A DNA stretch of 64,000 nucleotides from an uncultured Alistipes sp. (GCA_938014215.1 CALLRW010000024.1:54270-118269); one strand, 5' to 3'; counted from the stretch's first letter, positions 8,522-18,189 are shown. Notes: generated by a model not told the origin, from the letters alone. A program made the numbers and translations.

Positions 8522-9428
8522 TTCGTTTGTGTTTCCAACGCCGGTGCGACCAGATCCACAGTTCGGGCTGCCGGCGGATCTCCGCCTCGAGCAGGCGGAC
8601 ATAGCGTTCCGTAATTTCATTCTCGGCGACCTCCTCCTCGCCGTCGTAGATCGGCTCGAACGACATCTCGTAACGGCCGCGCGCCAGGCGCTCCATCCGC
8701 ACGAAGTAGACCGGCAGATGGCACCGTACGGCCAGTTTCTCGCCGCCGTCGAAGAAGATCGTATCCTGATTGAGGAAGTGGAACCAGTGGCTGTCGGGGC
8801 GTCGCGGCGGGTTCTGGTCGGCAATAAGTCCCATCACAAGATTCTTGCCACGGAATCCCTGGCCGCGGTTGCGCAGGTAGAAGCGCAGGCACTCCTTCAT
8901 GGCCACCGTCGTGGCGTGGTTGCCGTTACGCAGCCGCTGATAGAGCGCCTCCATGATCGGGCTCCGCAGCGGATGGTAGACCGCCACGACGATCTGCGAC
9001 GGCACGTAGAGCCCCCAGAACGAGCAGTACTCCCAGCATCCGTAATGGGCCGTCATGGCGATCCAGTCGCGTCCCTCGACCTTGCGCAGATGCTCCTCCA
9101 GCCCCCGTATCGTCAATGCCGCACGCCCCTTCTCGGGGGTGAGGTGGGCCAGATCGAGCGTATCGACGAAGATCTCGGCCAGCGTGCGGTAGAAGCGGCG
9201 CCGGATTCGGGCCAGTTCACGTTCGTCCTTCTCCGGGAACGAGTTGCGCAGGTTGGTCCGCACCACCGCCATCCGGTAGCGGACCACGTAATAGAGCAGC
9301 ACGTAGAGCAGATTCTCCACGACATGATACTTGAACCAGCGGGGCATCAGCGAGAAGAGATAGGCCGAGATCCACAGGGCCTCGAGCGCCACACGCTGCA
9401 TGAAATTCAAGTCCGTCCGTTTCATCAT
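8508..9428 (-). CDS. Lipid A biosynthesis acyltransferase (LpxL/HtrB family)
   Basis: 306 residues, the usual family length. It transfers an acyl chain from acyl-ACP (or a similar donor) to a lipid A precursor at the inner membrane. The catalytic H-x4-E motif is HYGCWE (His128, Glu133). MGLIADQNPPRRP matches the conserved DQ/R loop, and WIWSHRRWK is the typical C-terminal signature. An N-terminal hydrophobic segment (ALWISAYLFSLMPRWF) anchors it. It lies 10 bp after the DUF389 gene and overlaps the GT2 gene. Bacteroidetes homologues also include ornithine-lipid-type acyltransferases, so the exact substrate is inferred. Confidence 0.9.
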   Translation of the reverse strand: MMKRTDLNFMQRVALEALWISAYLFSLMPRWFKYHVVENLLYVLLYYVVRYRMAVVRTNLRNSFPEKDERELARIRRRFYRTLAEIFVDTLDLAHLTPEKGRAALTIRGLEEHLRKVEGRDWIAMTAHYGCWEYCSFWGLYVPSQIVVAVYHPLRSPIMEALYQRLRNGNHATTVAMKECLRFYLRNRGQGFRGKNLVMGLIADQNPPRRPDSHWFHFLNQDTIFFDGGEKLAVRCHLPVYFVRMERLARGRYEMSFEPIYDGEEEVAENEITERYVRLLEAEIRRQPELWIWSHRRWKHKRNVSR

Positions 9429-9438
9429 CCGCCCGATA

Positions 9439-10830
9439 TCAGGGTTCCACGAAGAGTTTCACATTGTCGACCTTGGTGCGGATCCGCAGCCAGTTGCGGA
9501 GCGTCGTCTCGTCGAGCGGCCGGGAGGGGTCCTTGCGCGTCACCACGCACACCAGCATCGTGTCTCGCGGTGTACCTGCAACATCGAACGTGATACCCTT
9601 GGTCAACGATACCGCCTGCACGTTCTCCATCAGCGAGCCGATCTCGCGCGAGACGTCGTTTACCTCGACATCCGACACGCGGTAGCGCCTGAGCTGGGCG
9701 CTCATCTCGTCGATGCGGCGGTTCTTCTCCTCGAGCAGCTCCTGGTAGCTCTGCTGCAGCGACGCCACATCGATCCGGTCCTCCGTATTGGCCTGGCGCA
9801 CGATGAGTTCCGTATGGTCGAGTCCGTGGCCGGCAAGCTGCGCCCGCGCATTCTCGATCACCTGGTCGCTCAGCGGTTCGCCGATGAGCAGCAGCTCGAT
9901 CCGCGATTCCTTGTGGGCGTAGTGCTTGTTGCACTCGATGACGCGCGTCTGCGGGAAGTTGAAGACCTGCGCCACGTATTTGTCCGCCGCCGCCTCGAAG
10001 AGCGAAACCTGCACCATGTGGAAGCCGATCACCACGCTCGGGATGAAGGTCACCAGAGTGATGGCCATCATCAGCCGTTTGACCTTGCGTTCACGCGCCT
10101 TGTCGATGAAGACCTTCTTTTCGTAGCCCAGGAAACGGACCATCACGTAGGTGGCCAGGGCGATGAAGACCGAGTTGATAAAGAAAAGGTAAAACGCACC
10201 GAAGAAGAAGCGGAACTGTCCGGTAGCCAGACCGAAACCGGCCGTGCAGAGGGGCGGTATGAGTGCCGTGGCGATCGCCACGCCCGGGATGACGGTCGAC
10301 GTACGGTCCTGACGCGTCTGGGCGACGATGCCCGCCAGACCGCCGAACAGGGCGATCAGCACGTCGTAGGTCGTCGGGACGGTGCGGGCCAGCAGCTCAC
10401 TGCTGTTCGACGAGAGGGGCGAGATGAAGAAGTAGACCGTCGAGGTGACGATGGCGACGATGAACATCAGCGCCAGGTTGCGCAACGAGCGCTTCAGCAG
10501 TTCGAAGTCGTTGATTCCCAGCGAGAGCCCCACACCCATGATCGGGCCCATGATCGGCGAGATGAGCATGGCGCCGATGATCACGGCGGCCGAATTGACA
10601 TTCAGACCGAGCGAGGCGATCATCGTGGCGAAGATCAGCACCCAGAGGTTCACCCCGCGGAACTCCACCCCTTTCGAGATGTTGGCCACCACTTCGTCGC
10701 GCTGGGCCTTGTCGTCCTCCAGATTGAACCGTCCGCGGAGGAATTCGCGCAATTCGCTCACCCACGCCGCAAAGCTGCGCGGGGCGGCCGTCGGATTCTC
10801 CGCCGTATCGTTTTTCTGTTCTTTCATCAT
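9439..10830 (-). CDS. DUF389 / TIGR00341-type membrane protein
   Basis: 463 residues. After about 55 polar residues comes the conserved core VNLWVLIFATMIASLGLNVNSAAVIIGAMLISPIMGPI, then several membrane segments up to about residue 245 (GVAIATALIPPLCTAGFGLA is another DUF389 signature). The C-terminal half is soluble with a coiled coil (SLQQSYQELLEEKNRRIDEM). The function of the family is not established; a transport role is often assumed. The start codon overlaps the rsmI stop by 4 bp, indicating translational coupling. Confidence 0.88.
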   Translation of the reverse strand: MMKEQKNDTAENPTAAPRSFAAWVSELREFLRGRFNLEDDKAQRDEVVANISKGVEFRGVNLWVLIFATMIASLGLNVNSAAVIIGAMLISPIMGPIMGVGLSLGINDFELLKRSLRNLALMFIVAIVTSTVYFFISPLSSNSSELLARTVPTTYDVLIALFGGLAGIVAQTRQDRTSTVIPGVAIATALIPPLCTAGFGLATGQFRFFFGAFYLFFINSVFIALATYVMVRFLGYEKKVFIDKARERKVKRLMMAITLVTFIPSVVIGFHMVQVSLFEAAADKYVAQVFNFPQTRVIECNKHYAHKESRIELLLIGEPLSDQVIENARAQLAGHGLDHTELIVRQANTEDRIDVASLQQSYQELLEEKNRRIDEMSAQLRRYRVSDVEVNDVSREIGSLMENVQAVSLTKGITFDVAGTPRDTMLVCVVTRKDPSRPLDETTLRNWLRIRTKVDNVKLFVEP

Positions 10831-11573
10831 TTGTTGTATTCCTGATTGTCAGCCCCCGGCACCTCCTCCGCATCATCGGAGTTCTCCACCACGGGGCGGC
10901 GGCGCGGCTTGCCGGCCACCACGATCACGAATTCGCCCTTGGGTTCGTGCGCACGGAAGTAGTCGAGCACCTCGGCCACGCTGCCGCGCACCGTCTGCTC
11001 GAACTTCTTGGTCAGCTCGCGCGACACCGAAACCGGGCGGTCCGCCCCGAACGTCTCGGCAAACTGTTCGAGACACTTCACCACGCGATAGGGCGATTCG
11101 TAGAAGATCATCGTGCGCTCCTCGTCAACCAGCGACTGGAGATGTTTGGTCCGTCCCTTCTTCTGCGGGAGGAAGCCCTCGAAGCAGAAGCGGTCGCACG
11201 GGAATCCGCTCTGCACCAGCGCCGGGATCAGCGCCGTGGCACCGGGCAGCGTCTCGACCTCGATCCCGGCCTCGACGCACGTGCGCACGAGCAGGAAGCC
11301 CGGATCGGAGATGCCCGGCGTTCCGGCATCCGAGACCAGCGCGGCGTCGTGCCCCGCGGCGATCGTCTCAGCAACCATCTGCACCGTGGCGTGTTCGTTG
11401 AACTTGTGGTGGGAACGGAGTTTCTGCTCGATACCGAGGTGTTTGAGCAGGAAGGAGGTCGTGCGCGTATCCTCAGCCAGCACGAAGTCCACCTCGCGCA
11501 GGACCTTCACCGCACGCAGCGTGATGTCGTCCAGATTACCGATCGGGGTGGGTACGATATAGAGTTTGGCCAT
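10827..11573 (-). CDS. rsmI: 16S rRNA (cytidine1402-2'-O)-methyltransferase
   Basis: 248 residues. It 2'-O-methylates C1402 in the decoding centre of 16S rRNA using SAM. The tetrapyrrole-methylase fold begins with LYIVPTPIGNLDDITLRA, followed by VLAEDTRTTSFLLKHLGI and the glycine loop AALVSDAGTPGISDPG; FEGFLPQKKGR and MIFYESPYRV are further RsmI signatures. Slightly shorter than the E. coli enzyme at the C-terminus. It lies 4 bp after the acidic protein and overlaps the DUF389 gene. Confidence 0.95.
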   Translation of the reverse strand: MAKLYIVPTPIGNLDDITLRAVKVLREVDFVLAEDTRTTSFLLKHLGIEQKLRSHHKFNEHATVQMVAETIAAGHDAALVSDAGTPGISDPGFLLVRTCVEAGIEVETLPGATALIPALVQSGFPCDRFCFEGFLPQKKGRTKHLQSLVDEERTMIFYESPYRVVKCLEQFAETFGADRPVSVSRELTKKFEQTVRGSVAEVLDYFRAHEPKGEFVIVVAGKPRRRPVVENSDDAEEVPGADNQEYNK

Positions 11574-11577
11574 GCCG

Positions 11578-13455
11578 TCAAGCGAATTTGCGTTCGAGAA
11601 GATCCATCATCAGTTTGGCGCCGTCGGAGTTGGGATTCCAGGCGAAGTGTTCGGCGATGAAGATCATGCAGTCGTCGAGATCCTCGAAGCGGTTGAGCCG
11701 GTCGAGGGTCCGGTCGCAGGCTGCCGCATCACCCCCGAAGAGGTCGCGGATCAGCAGGAAGCGGTCGTTCAGACCGATAGCCTGCCGCAGGTCGGTGACC
11801 GGTTCGCTGCGGCGCAGCTCCGACGCCATGTTCCGCGGCGGAGTGATCGTATCGGCCAGCGTCTGCACGTCGTGGTTGATCACCTCGCCCAGCACGGCGC
11901 TGCCCTGCATCTCGGCGAACTTTTCCGAGAGGGTCTCCCCTCCGACCGGACTCTCCGCCCCGGCCTGCGGGTGATTCGGACGACGAACCGGCTCCGAGAA
12001 TCGCGTCGGCTCCGAGCCCCTCCGGGAATCGGCATCCTCGGCCGCATCATCCCCTTCGGAAAGCGATTCGACGGTCAACTCCTCGAAGGCCGAATCCACG
12101 TCGATCGGTGTCTCGTCCCGCTCCTCGAGCGACTCCGTCTCTTCCGTTTCGGAGTCCGACGGCTCGGTCTCTACCTCGGCCTTTCCGGCTTCGATATCCG
12201 TTTTCTCGATCCTGATATTGGTCTTTTCGGTTTCGGAGTCGGCCGCCGCCTCTGCAACAGCCGCCGAAGCCCTCTCTCGGTCCCCGGCAACAACGGCATC
12301 CTCCGTTTCGGGTTCGGCGCCCTCTTCGGATCCGACCTCGGAGACCGGTGCGGATTCAGCCGGGGAGGCTGCCTGCGGATTTTCGGCTTTCGCAACCTCC
12401 GCCACGTCGACCTCCGCCCCGTCAACGGCCTGTTCCCCAACCTCTACGGCCGGAGTTTCCCTCTTTTCGAGCTCGGACTCCGCATCCACGGGCGATTCCG
12501 TCCCGGCCGAATCCCGGGCCGGATCTTCCGGTAAAATGTTTTCTTGATTTTCAATCGAATCTATCGCGACAGCCGGCGTATCGCCGACCGGTTTCTCCGC
12601 AACGGTCTCCGATCCGACAGGCATCGACTCTATGGACTCGCCGGCGGGCTTCACCTCCGGCTCCTCGACTGCGCATTCCGCGGCCGGCTGCTCCGCAGCG
12701 GCGGATTCCGGACGGGCCGTTGCCGGCTCTTCGATATCAATCGGGGTGCGCTCGATCGGGCGCAGCTGCTGATCGACCGCCTGCTTCGCTCCGGTACGCC
12801 GCGACGGGCTCGAAACCCGCTCGACCTCCGGCGAAGGATCGTACAGCGACATGATCACCCGCTGCTTGTGGCGGTGACGCAGCACCTCGTCATCCTCCAG
12901 CCCGAAGAGGGTCGGCGCCCCGCGGCGCGATCGCTCCGTCGGTTCGGGAAGGGGATCCAGCGTCACGGCCGGCTCCACATCGAGAGTCTCGACCGGCCCG
13001 GCAGGTTCCGACACCCGGGATTCGGATTCAGCCGTCGCCTCGTCCGTCGGCCGGGCCGCCTCCGCACGGGAGGCATCCGAAGCCTCGGAGGCGGCCGCAT
13101 GAGTCGCTCCGCTCACCGTTCCATCCATCGGCCCGGCCGTTGCCTCGGCTGCCGGTTCGACCCGGCCGGCCGGCTCCACGAAGATCGGGCCCGCAGGCTC
13201 ATCCAGCCCGGGGAAGCCATCCAGTGAGAGCACCTGGCCCAGATCGATCGATTCGGGCTGCTCCTCCGCCCCGTTGGCCGACGCTTCGTCAGCCGACGCC
13301 GACACCACACCGGCGAAACGGATCGCCTCGTACAGTTTGCGCAGTTTCTCCAGGGCCAGGTCGCGCTCCACGGCCGGTATTTCATCGCGCTGCGCCCACT
13401 CGTCGAGCAGGGTCGACACCTTGCGCAGTTCGTCGCGTAACGTATTCCAATCCAT
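11578..13455 (-). CDS. Large acidic, Ala/Glu-rich protein with conserved ends
   Basis: 625 residues. Residues 1-50 are a helical domain (MDWNTLRDELRKVSTLLDEW, LALEKLRKLYEAIRFAG). Roughly residues 55-510 are low-complexity and acidic (runs of E, A, S, P and T), so probably disordered. The last about 110 residues form a second ordered domain (LGEVINHDVQTLADTITPP, LRQAIGLNDRFLLIRDLFGG, HFAWNPNSDGAKLMMDLLERKFA). There is no signal peptide or membrane segment, so it is likely cytoplasmic. I do not recognise a function. It is the first gene of the operon and has its own -7 box; a protein tethering partners through its ends is a guess. Confidence 0.8.
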   Translation of the reverse strand: MDWNTLRDELRKVSTLLDEWAQRDEIPAVERDLALEKLRKLYEAIRFAGVVSASADEASANGAEEQPESIDLGQVLSLDGFPGLDEPAGPIFVEPAGRVEPAAEATAGPMDGTVSGATHAAASEASDASRAEAARPTDEATAESESRVSEPAGPVETLDVEPAVTLDPLPEPTERSRRGAPTLFGLEDDEVLRHRHKQRVIMSLYDPSPEVERVSSPSRRTGAKQAVDQQLRPIERTPIDIEEPATARPESAAAEQPAAECAVEEPEVKPAGESIESMPVGSETVAEKPVGDTPAVAIDSIENQENILPEDPARDSAGTESPVDAESELEKRETPAVEVGEQAVDGAEVDVAEVAKAENPQAASPAESAPVSEVGSEEGAEPETEDAVVAGDRERASAAVAEAAADSETEKTNIRIEKTDIEAGKAEVETEPSDSETEETESLEERDETPIDVDSAFEELTVESLSEGDDAAEDADSRRGSEPTRFSEPVRRPNHPQAGAESPVGGETLSEKFAEMQGSAVLGEVINHDVQTLADTITPPRNMASELRRSEPVTDLRQAIGLNDRFLLIRDLFGGDAAACDRTLDRLNRFEDLDDCMIFIAEHFAWNPNSDGAKLMMDLLERKFA

Positions 13456-13476
13456 CGTCCGAACAGTTTAGACCTT

Positions 13477-13484
13477 CAAAGATA
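13477..13484 (-). promoter_or_regulatory. -7 box TATCTTTG for the 13455-7511 operon
   Basis: Exact TAnnTTTG 22 nt upstream of the acidic-protein ATG. It is divergent from the ychF promoter about 105 bp away. Confidence 0.7.
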
Positions 13485-13589
13485 CGCATAAACCTCCGTA
13501 CGGCAAAACAATCCCGTCGATAATTTTCCACAACGGCCCCGGCGAGCGATTTTCGCACCTGCAAAGCGACTCAACTCAAATAAAATCGC

Positions 13590-13597
13590 TATCTTTG
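13590..13597 (+). promoter_or_regulatory. -7 box TATCTTTG for ychF
   Basis: Exact TAnnTTTG 27 nt upstream of the ychF ATG, at the head of a four-gene plus-strand run. Confidence 0.75.
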
Positions 13598-13624
13598 CCC
13601 TGCGAATAACAAAACTCGAAATAC

Positions 13625-14725
13625 ATGGCATTACAATGCGGCATCGTCGGTCTGCCGAACGTGGGCAAATCGACGCTTTTCAACTGCCTGTCCAACGCAA
13701 AGGCCCAGGCAGCCAACTTCCCCTTCTGCACCATCGAACCCAACGTCGGCGTCATCACCGTGCCCGACCAGCGGCTGATCCGCCTCGCCGAGATAGACAA
13801 CCCCAAGCGGGTGATCCCCACCACGATCGAGATCGTCGACATCGCCGGTCTGGTCAAGGGCGCCTCCAAGGGCGAGGGTCTCGGAAACAAGTTCCTGGGC
13901 AACATCCGCAACACGAACGCAATCATCCACGTGCTGCGCTGCTTCGACAACGGAAACATCACCCACGTCGACGGTTCGATCGACCCCGTGCGCGACAAGG
14001 GGATCATCGATACGGAGCTCCAGCTGAAGGACCTCGAGACGGTCGAGAACCGCCTGGCCAAGACCCAGAAACAGGCCACCTCGGGCGGCGACAAGAATGC
14101 AAAACGCGCCGTCGAACTGCTGCTGCAGTACAAGTCGGTGCTCGAACAGGGACGCTCGGCCCGCACCGTGGAGCTCGACAAGGAGGACCGCAAACTGGTC
14201 GCCGATCTCAACCTGCTGACCGACAAACCGGTACTCTACGTCTGCAACGTCGACGAGAAGAGCGCCGCCACGGGCAACGCCTACACCGAGGCCGTGCGTG
14301 AGGCCATCGCCGACGAAAAGGCCGAGATGCTCGTCATCGCCGCCGCCACCGAGGCCGACATCGCCGAACTGGAGAGCTACGAGGAGCGGCAGATGTTCCT
14401 CGAGGATCTCGGACTCGAGGAGTCGGGCGTGGCACGGCTGATCAAAGCGGCCTACAAGCTGCTCAACCTCGAGACGTTCTTCACCACCGGAGCCGACGAA
14501 ACCCGCGCCTGGACCTACTCGCGCGGCATGAAGGCCCCGCAGACGGCCGGCATCATCCACACAGACTTCGAAAAGGGATTCATCCGCGCCGAGGTGATCA
14601 AGTATGACGACTACGTCACGCTCGGCTCGGAGAAGGCCTGCCGCGACGCCGGAAAGATCGGCATCGAGGGCAAGGACTACGTCGTGCAGGACGGCGACAT
14701 CATGCACTTCCTCTTCAACGTCTGA
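13625..14725 (+). CDS. ychF: Ribosome-binding GTPase/ATPase YchF (OLA1 family)
   Basis: 366 residues, the family's normal length. It has the Obg-family P-loop GLPNVGKSTLFNC near residues 9-21, the G3 region IEIVDIAGLVKGASKGEGLGNKFL, and NVDEKS in place of the usual NKxD, consistent with YchF preferring ATP over GTP. The C-terminal TGS domain is seen in TYSRGMKAPQTAGIIHTDFEKGFIRAEVI. Family members bind ribosomes and modulate oxidative-stress responses. It leads a run with a SIMPL protein, gltX and galM at gaps of 50, 25 and 48 bp. Confidence 0.97.
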   Translation: MALQCGIVGLPNVGKSTLFNCLSNAKAQAANFPFCTIEPNVGVITVPDQRLIRLAEIDNPKRVIPTTIEIVDIAGLVKGASKGEGLGNKFLGNIRNTNAIIHVLRCFDNGNITHVDGSIDPVRDKGIIDTELQLKDLETVENRLAKTQKQATSGGDKNAKRAVELLLQYKSVLEQGRSARTVELDKEDRKLVADLNLLTDKPVLYVCNVDEKSAATGNAYTEAVREAIADEKAEMLVIAAATEADIAELESYEERQMFLEDLGLEESGVARLIKAAYKLLNLETFFTTGADETRAWTYSRGMKAPQTAGIIHTDFEKGFIRAEVIKYDDYVTLGSEKACRDAGKIGIEGKDYVVQDGDIMHFLFNV

Positions 14726-14775
14726 TCCTCTCCAGAGGACTCCACCAACGACCGTTCCACTAAAAACCTACGACC

Positions 14776-15504
14776 ATGAAAAACCCGAAGTACCTTCTCC
14801 TGGCCCTCGCAGCCATTGTCTGCGCCGTCGTGCTCGCACGCGCCTACACCTACAAGTACCGTTCGCAGGATACGATCGTCGTCACGGGTCTGGGCGAGAC
14901 GGAGTTCACGTCGGACCTGATCGTCTGGTCGGCCGCGATCACGGCCGAAGCCCAGCAGGTCGCCGCCGGATACGCCCAGATCGAACAGAGCAAGGCCAAG
15001 GTCCAGCAGTATCTCGAAGCTCAGGGGCTGCCGGCCGATGCCGTGGTCTTCGAGTTTGTCAACGTCGACAAGCAGTTCGACCCGGTCTACAACGCCAACG
15101 GCAACTGGGCCGGCCAACGCTTCAAGTGCTACCAGCTGCGGCAGCGCTTCACGGTCGAGTCGCACGACGTGGACCGCGTCGAGACGATCTCGCGCGAAAT
15201 CTCCTCGCTCATCGCCCAGGGGGTTTCGATCGAGGCCTACGCCCCGGACTACTACTATACGCAGCTCGACGACGTGAAGATGGGGCTGATCGAGACCGCC
15301 TCGGCCGACGCCCGGATGCGTGCCCGGAAGATCGCCGAAAATGCCGGCACGAAGATCGGCCGCGTGGCTTCGGCCCGCATGGGCGTCTTCCAGATCACAG
15401 GCGCCAACACCAACGAGGAGTTCTCGGCCGGCGGATCGTTCAACACCTCGAGCCGCCAGAAGAAGGCCCGCATCACGATGCGCATCGAATACCGCGTGAA
15501 ATAA
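14776..15504 (+). CDS. SIMPL (DUF541) domain periplasmic protein
   Basis: 242 residues. An N-terminal uncleaved or cleavable hydrophobic segment (KYLLLALAAIVCAVVLARAYTY) is followed by the SIMPL domain. The start of the domain is seen in IVVTGLGETEFTSDLIVWSAAI and the middle in FKCYQLRQRFTVESHDVDRV. The conserved end is in TASADARMRARKIAENAGTKIGRVASARMG. Family members (such as YggE) are periplasmic or membrane-anchored, with unclear roles. It sits between ychF and gltX, probably in the same transcript. Confidence 0.88.
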   Translation: MKNPKYLLLALAAIVCAVVLARAYTYKYRSQDTIVVTGLGETEFTSDLIVWSAAITAEAQQVAAGYAQIEQSKAKVQQYLEAQGLPADAVVFEFVNVDKQFDPVYNANGNWAGQRFKCYQLRQRFTVESHDVDRVETISREISSLIAQGVSIEAYAPDYYYTQLDDVKMGLIETASADARMRARKIAENAGTKIGRVASARMGVFQITGANTNEEFSAGGSFNTSSRQKKARITMRIEYRVK

Positions 15505-15529
15505 ACGACATAACAGCATAACGATTTCT

Positions 15530-17065
15530 ATGGAAAGACCCGTTCGGGTGCGCTTCGCACCCAGCCCCACCGGACCGCTCCACATCGGCGGCGTCCGGAC
15601 GGCACTCTACAACTACCTCTTCGCCCGTCAGCACAAGGGCACGATGATTCTCCGCATCGAGGATACCGATTCGCAGCGGTTCGTCCCCGGCGCCGAGGAG
15701 TATATTCTGGAGTCGCTCAAGTGGTGCGGCATCGAGATCGACGAGGGTGTCGGTGTCGGCGGCCCCCACGCCCCCTACCGCCAGAGCGAACGCCGCGAAA
15801 TCTACCTCAAGTACGCCCTGCAGCTCGTCGAGGCGGGCTGGGCCTACTACGCCTTCGATACGGCCGAGGAGCTCGACACGCTGCGCCACGAGGCCGAGGC
15901 CCGCGGCGAAGCCTTCGCCTACAACTACACGGTCCGCGAGAAGCTCGCCACGTCGCTGGCCCTGCCCGCCGAGGAGGTCCGCAAACGCATCGACCGCGGC
16001 GACCAGTGGGTCATCCGCTTCAAGATGCCCGAAAACCAGCTGGTCGAGATGGACGACCTGATCCGCGGCCATGTCGAGGTCAACACCTCGACGCTCGACG
16101 ACAAGGTGCTCTACAAGTCGGCCGATGCGCTGCCGACCTACCACCTGGCCAATATCGTCGACGACCACCTGATGGAGGTCTCGCACGTCATCCGTGGCGA
16201 GGAGTGGCTGCCTTCGCTGCCGCTGCACTATCTGCTCTACAAGGCCTTCGGCTGGGAGGCTACGCAACCGGCCTTCGCCCACCTGCCGCTGCTGCTCAAG
16301 CCCACGGGCGGCGGCAAGCTCTCGAAGCGCGACGGCGACAAGATGGGATTCCCCGTCTTCCCGCTCTTCTGGAAGTCGCCCAAGACGGGCGAAACGGCCC
16401 GCGGATACCGCGAGGACGGATACTTCCCCGAGGCGTTCATCAACATGCTGGCGCTGCTCGGCTGGAACCCCGGCACCGAACAGGAGATCTTCTCGATGCA
16501 GGAGCTGATCGACAGCTTCTCGCTCGAACGCGTCTCGAAATCGGGCGCCCGCTTCCAGCCCGACAAGGCCAAGTGGTTCAACGCCCAGTACATGCACCAC
16601 AAGAGCGACGCCGAACTGGCCGTACTCTACCAGCCGATCCTGCGCGAACACGGCATCGAGGTGTCGGACGAGGTGGCCGGCAAGGCGGCCGGAATCATGA
16701 AGGAGCGCGCCACGTTCATCACCGATCTGTGGGATCTGACGTCGTTCTTCTTCGTGGCGCCGACCCAGTACGAGGAGAAGCAGACCCGAAAGTACTGGAA
16801 GGGGCAGAACCCGACGATCCTGCGCGAGGTGCGCGAGGTGCTGGCCTCGATCGACGACTTCTCGCTCGAGAACACCGAGCGCATCGTCCACGCCTGGATC
16901 GAGGAGAAGGGCTATGCCATGGGCCAGGTGATGAACACGCTGCGTCTGGCACTCGTGGGTGCCGGCAAGGGCCCGGGGATGTACGACGTCACGTCGTTCA
17001 TCGGCAAGGAGGAGTGCCTGCGCCGCATCGACCGCATCCTCGAGGTGCTGCCCCCGGTCGAATAA
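15530..17065 (+). CDS. gltX: Glutamyl-tRNA synthetase
   Basis: 511 residues. It charges tRNA-Glu in the cytoplasm. RFAPSPTGPLHIGGVRTALYNYLFA carries the class I HIGH-type motif at residues 18-21, and GGGKLSKRDGDKMGFPV is the KMSKS loop. LRIEDTDSQR and YHLANIVDDHLMEVSHVIRGEEW are family-specific. There is a moderate insert around FPLFWKSPKTGETARGYREDG, typical of Bacteroidetes GltX. The C-terminal helical anticodon domain is complete. A separate glnS in this window means Gln-tRNA need not come from a GatCAB route here. Confidence 0.97.
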   Translation: MERPVRVRFAPSPTGPLHIGGVRTALYNYLFARQHKGTMILRIEDTDSQRFVPGAEEYILESLKWCGIEIDEGVGVGGPHAPYRQSERREIYLKYALQLVEAGWAYYAFDTAEELDTLRHEAEARGEAFAYNYTVREKLATSLALPAEEVRKRIDRGDQWVIRFKMPENQLVEMDDLIRGHVEVNTSTLDDKVLYKSADALPTYHLANIVDDHLMEVSHVIRGEEWLPSLPLHYLLYKAFGWEATQPAFAHLPLLLKPTGGGKLSKRDGDKMGFPVFPLFWKSPKTGETARGYREDGYFPEAFINMLALLGWNPGTEQEIFSMQELIDSFSLERVSKSGARFQPDKAKWFNAQYMHHKSDAELAVLYQPILREHGIEVSDEVAGKAAGIMKERATFITDLWDLTSFFFVAPTQYEEKQTRKYWKGQNPTILREVREVLASIDDFSLENTERIVHAWIEEKGYAMGQVMNTLRLALVGAGKGPGMYDVTSFIGKEECLRRIDRILEVLPPVE

Positions 17066-17113
17066 CCGGCCGGAGCCGACCGATAAGCAAACGAACCTGA
17101 AAACTACGCATAT

Positions 17114-18169
17114 ATGGTCAGTATCGAACAGAACGTATGGGGGGCCACCCCCGAGGGTGAGGCCATCATCCTCTATACGCTGCGCAACGACAAGGGTGCC
17201 GAAGTGCAGCTCTCGAACTACGGAGCGGCGATCGTCTCCGTGAAGATGCCCGACCGCGAGGGGCGCATGGCCGACGTCGTGCTGGGCTACAAGCATCCCG
17301 ACGGCTACTTCTTCGACGGAGCGGCCGCGGGCAAGAGTGTCGGCCGCTGTGCCAACCGCATCGCCTACGGGCGCATGACGGTCGAGGGCAAGGAGTACCG
17401 CCTCGAGGTCAACAACGGGGTGAACCACCTTCACGGCGGGACGAAGAACTTTGCCAACCGCGTGTGGGAGAGCCGCGTGGAGACCAACCGCGTGGTGATG
17501 GCCCTCACGTCGGAGGATGGCGACCAGGGCTATCCCGGAGAGCTGTACGTCGAGGCAGCCTTCGATTTCGACGACGACAACGCACTGGAGATCACCTACA
17601 TGGCCAAGACCACGCAGACGACGGTCGTCAACCTGACGAACCACGTCTACTTCAATCTGGCGGGCGAAAACAGCGGATCGGTGCTGGATCACGAACTGCA
17701 GCTCAACAGTTCGAAGGTGCTCGAAATGAACGAGCGGCAGATCCCGACGGGCCGGCTGCTCGACGTCGAGGGCACGCCGCAGGACTTCCGGACGTTCCGT
17801 GCATTCCGCCCGGGAATCGACTCGGAGTTCAACCACATCCGCGACTTCCGCGGCTACGACCATCCGTTCGTCATCGACGGCTGGAAGCGCGATATTCTGG
17901 GTGAGGTGGGCACGCTGCGCGAGACGAAATCGGGACGCACGGTGACGGTCCTCTCGTCGCAGCCCAGCGTGATGATCTATACGGGCAACTGGCTCTCGGG
18001 CGGATGTCCGGAGACCAAATCGGGAGGGCGTTACGAGGATTACGCCGGTGTGGCGATCGAGTGCCAGAACTACCCCGATGCGGTGAACCATCCGGAATTC
18101 CCCTCACCGCTGCTCCACCCGGGCGAATTCTACTGTCAGAAGATCGTCTTCCGCTTCGGCACCTGCTGA
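17114..18169 (+). CDS. galM: Aldose 1-epimerase (galactose mutarotase)
   Basis: 351 residues. It interconverts alpha and beta anomers of aldoses such as galactose and glucose. Landmarks are LSNYGAAIVSVKMPDREG, the GRCANRIAYG loop, NNGVNHLHGGTKNF (conserved His-Gly-Gly), NLTNHVYFNLAGE (catalytic His), VDG-like DHPFVIDGW and the C-terminal AIECQNYPDAVNHPEFPSPLLHPGE with the catalytic Glu. There is no signal peptide, so it is cytoplasmic. It is last in the ychF-SIMPL-gltX-galM run and is followed by a strong terminator. Confidence 0.95.
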   Translation: MVSIEQNVWGATPEGEAIILYTLRNDKGAEVQLSNYGAAIVSVKMPDREGRMADVVLGYKHPDGYFFDGAAAGKSVGRCANRIAYGRMTVEGKEYRLEVNNGVNHLHGGTKNFANRVWESRVETNRVVMALTSEDGDQGYPGELYVEAAFDFDDDNALEITYMAKTTQTTVVNLTNHVYFNLAGENSGSVLDHELQLNSSKVLEMNERQIPTGRLLDVEGTPQDFRTFRAFRPGIDSEFNHIRDFRGYDHPFVIDGWKRDILGEVGTLRETKSGRTVTVLSSQPSVMIYTGNWLSGGCPETKSGGRYEDYAGVAIECQNYPDAVNHPEFPSPLLHPGEFYCQKIVFRFGTC

Positions 18170-18189
18170 GGGGGGGGGAGATGAAAGCG

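Noticed and set aside
15473..18091. 872-codon open frame on the minus strand
   Set aside because: Antisense shadow across gltX and galM, both of which are certain; no recognisable domain.
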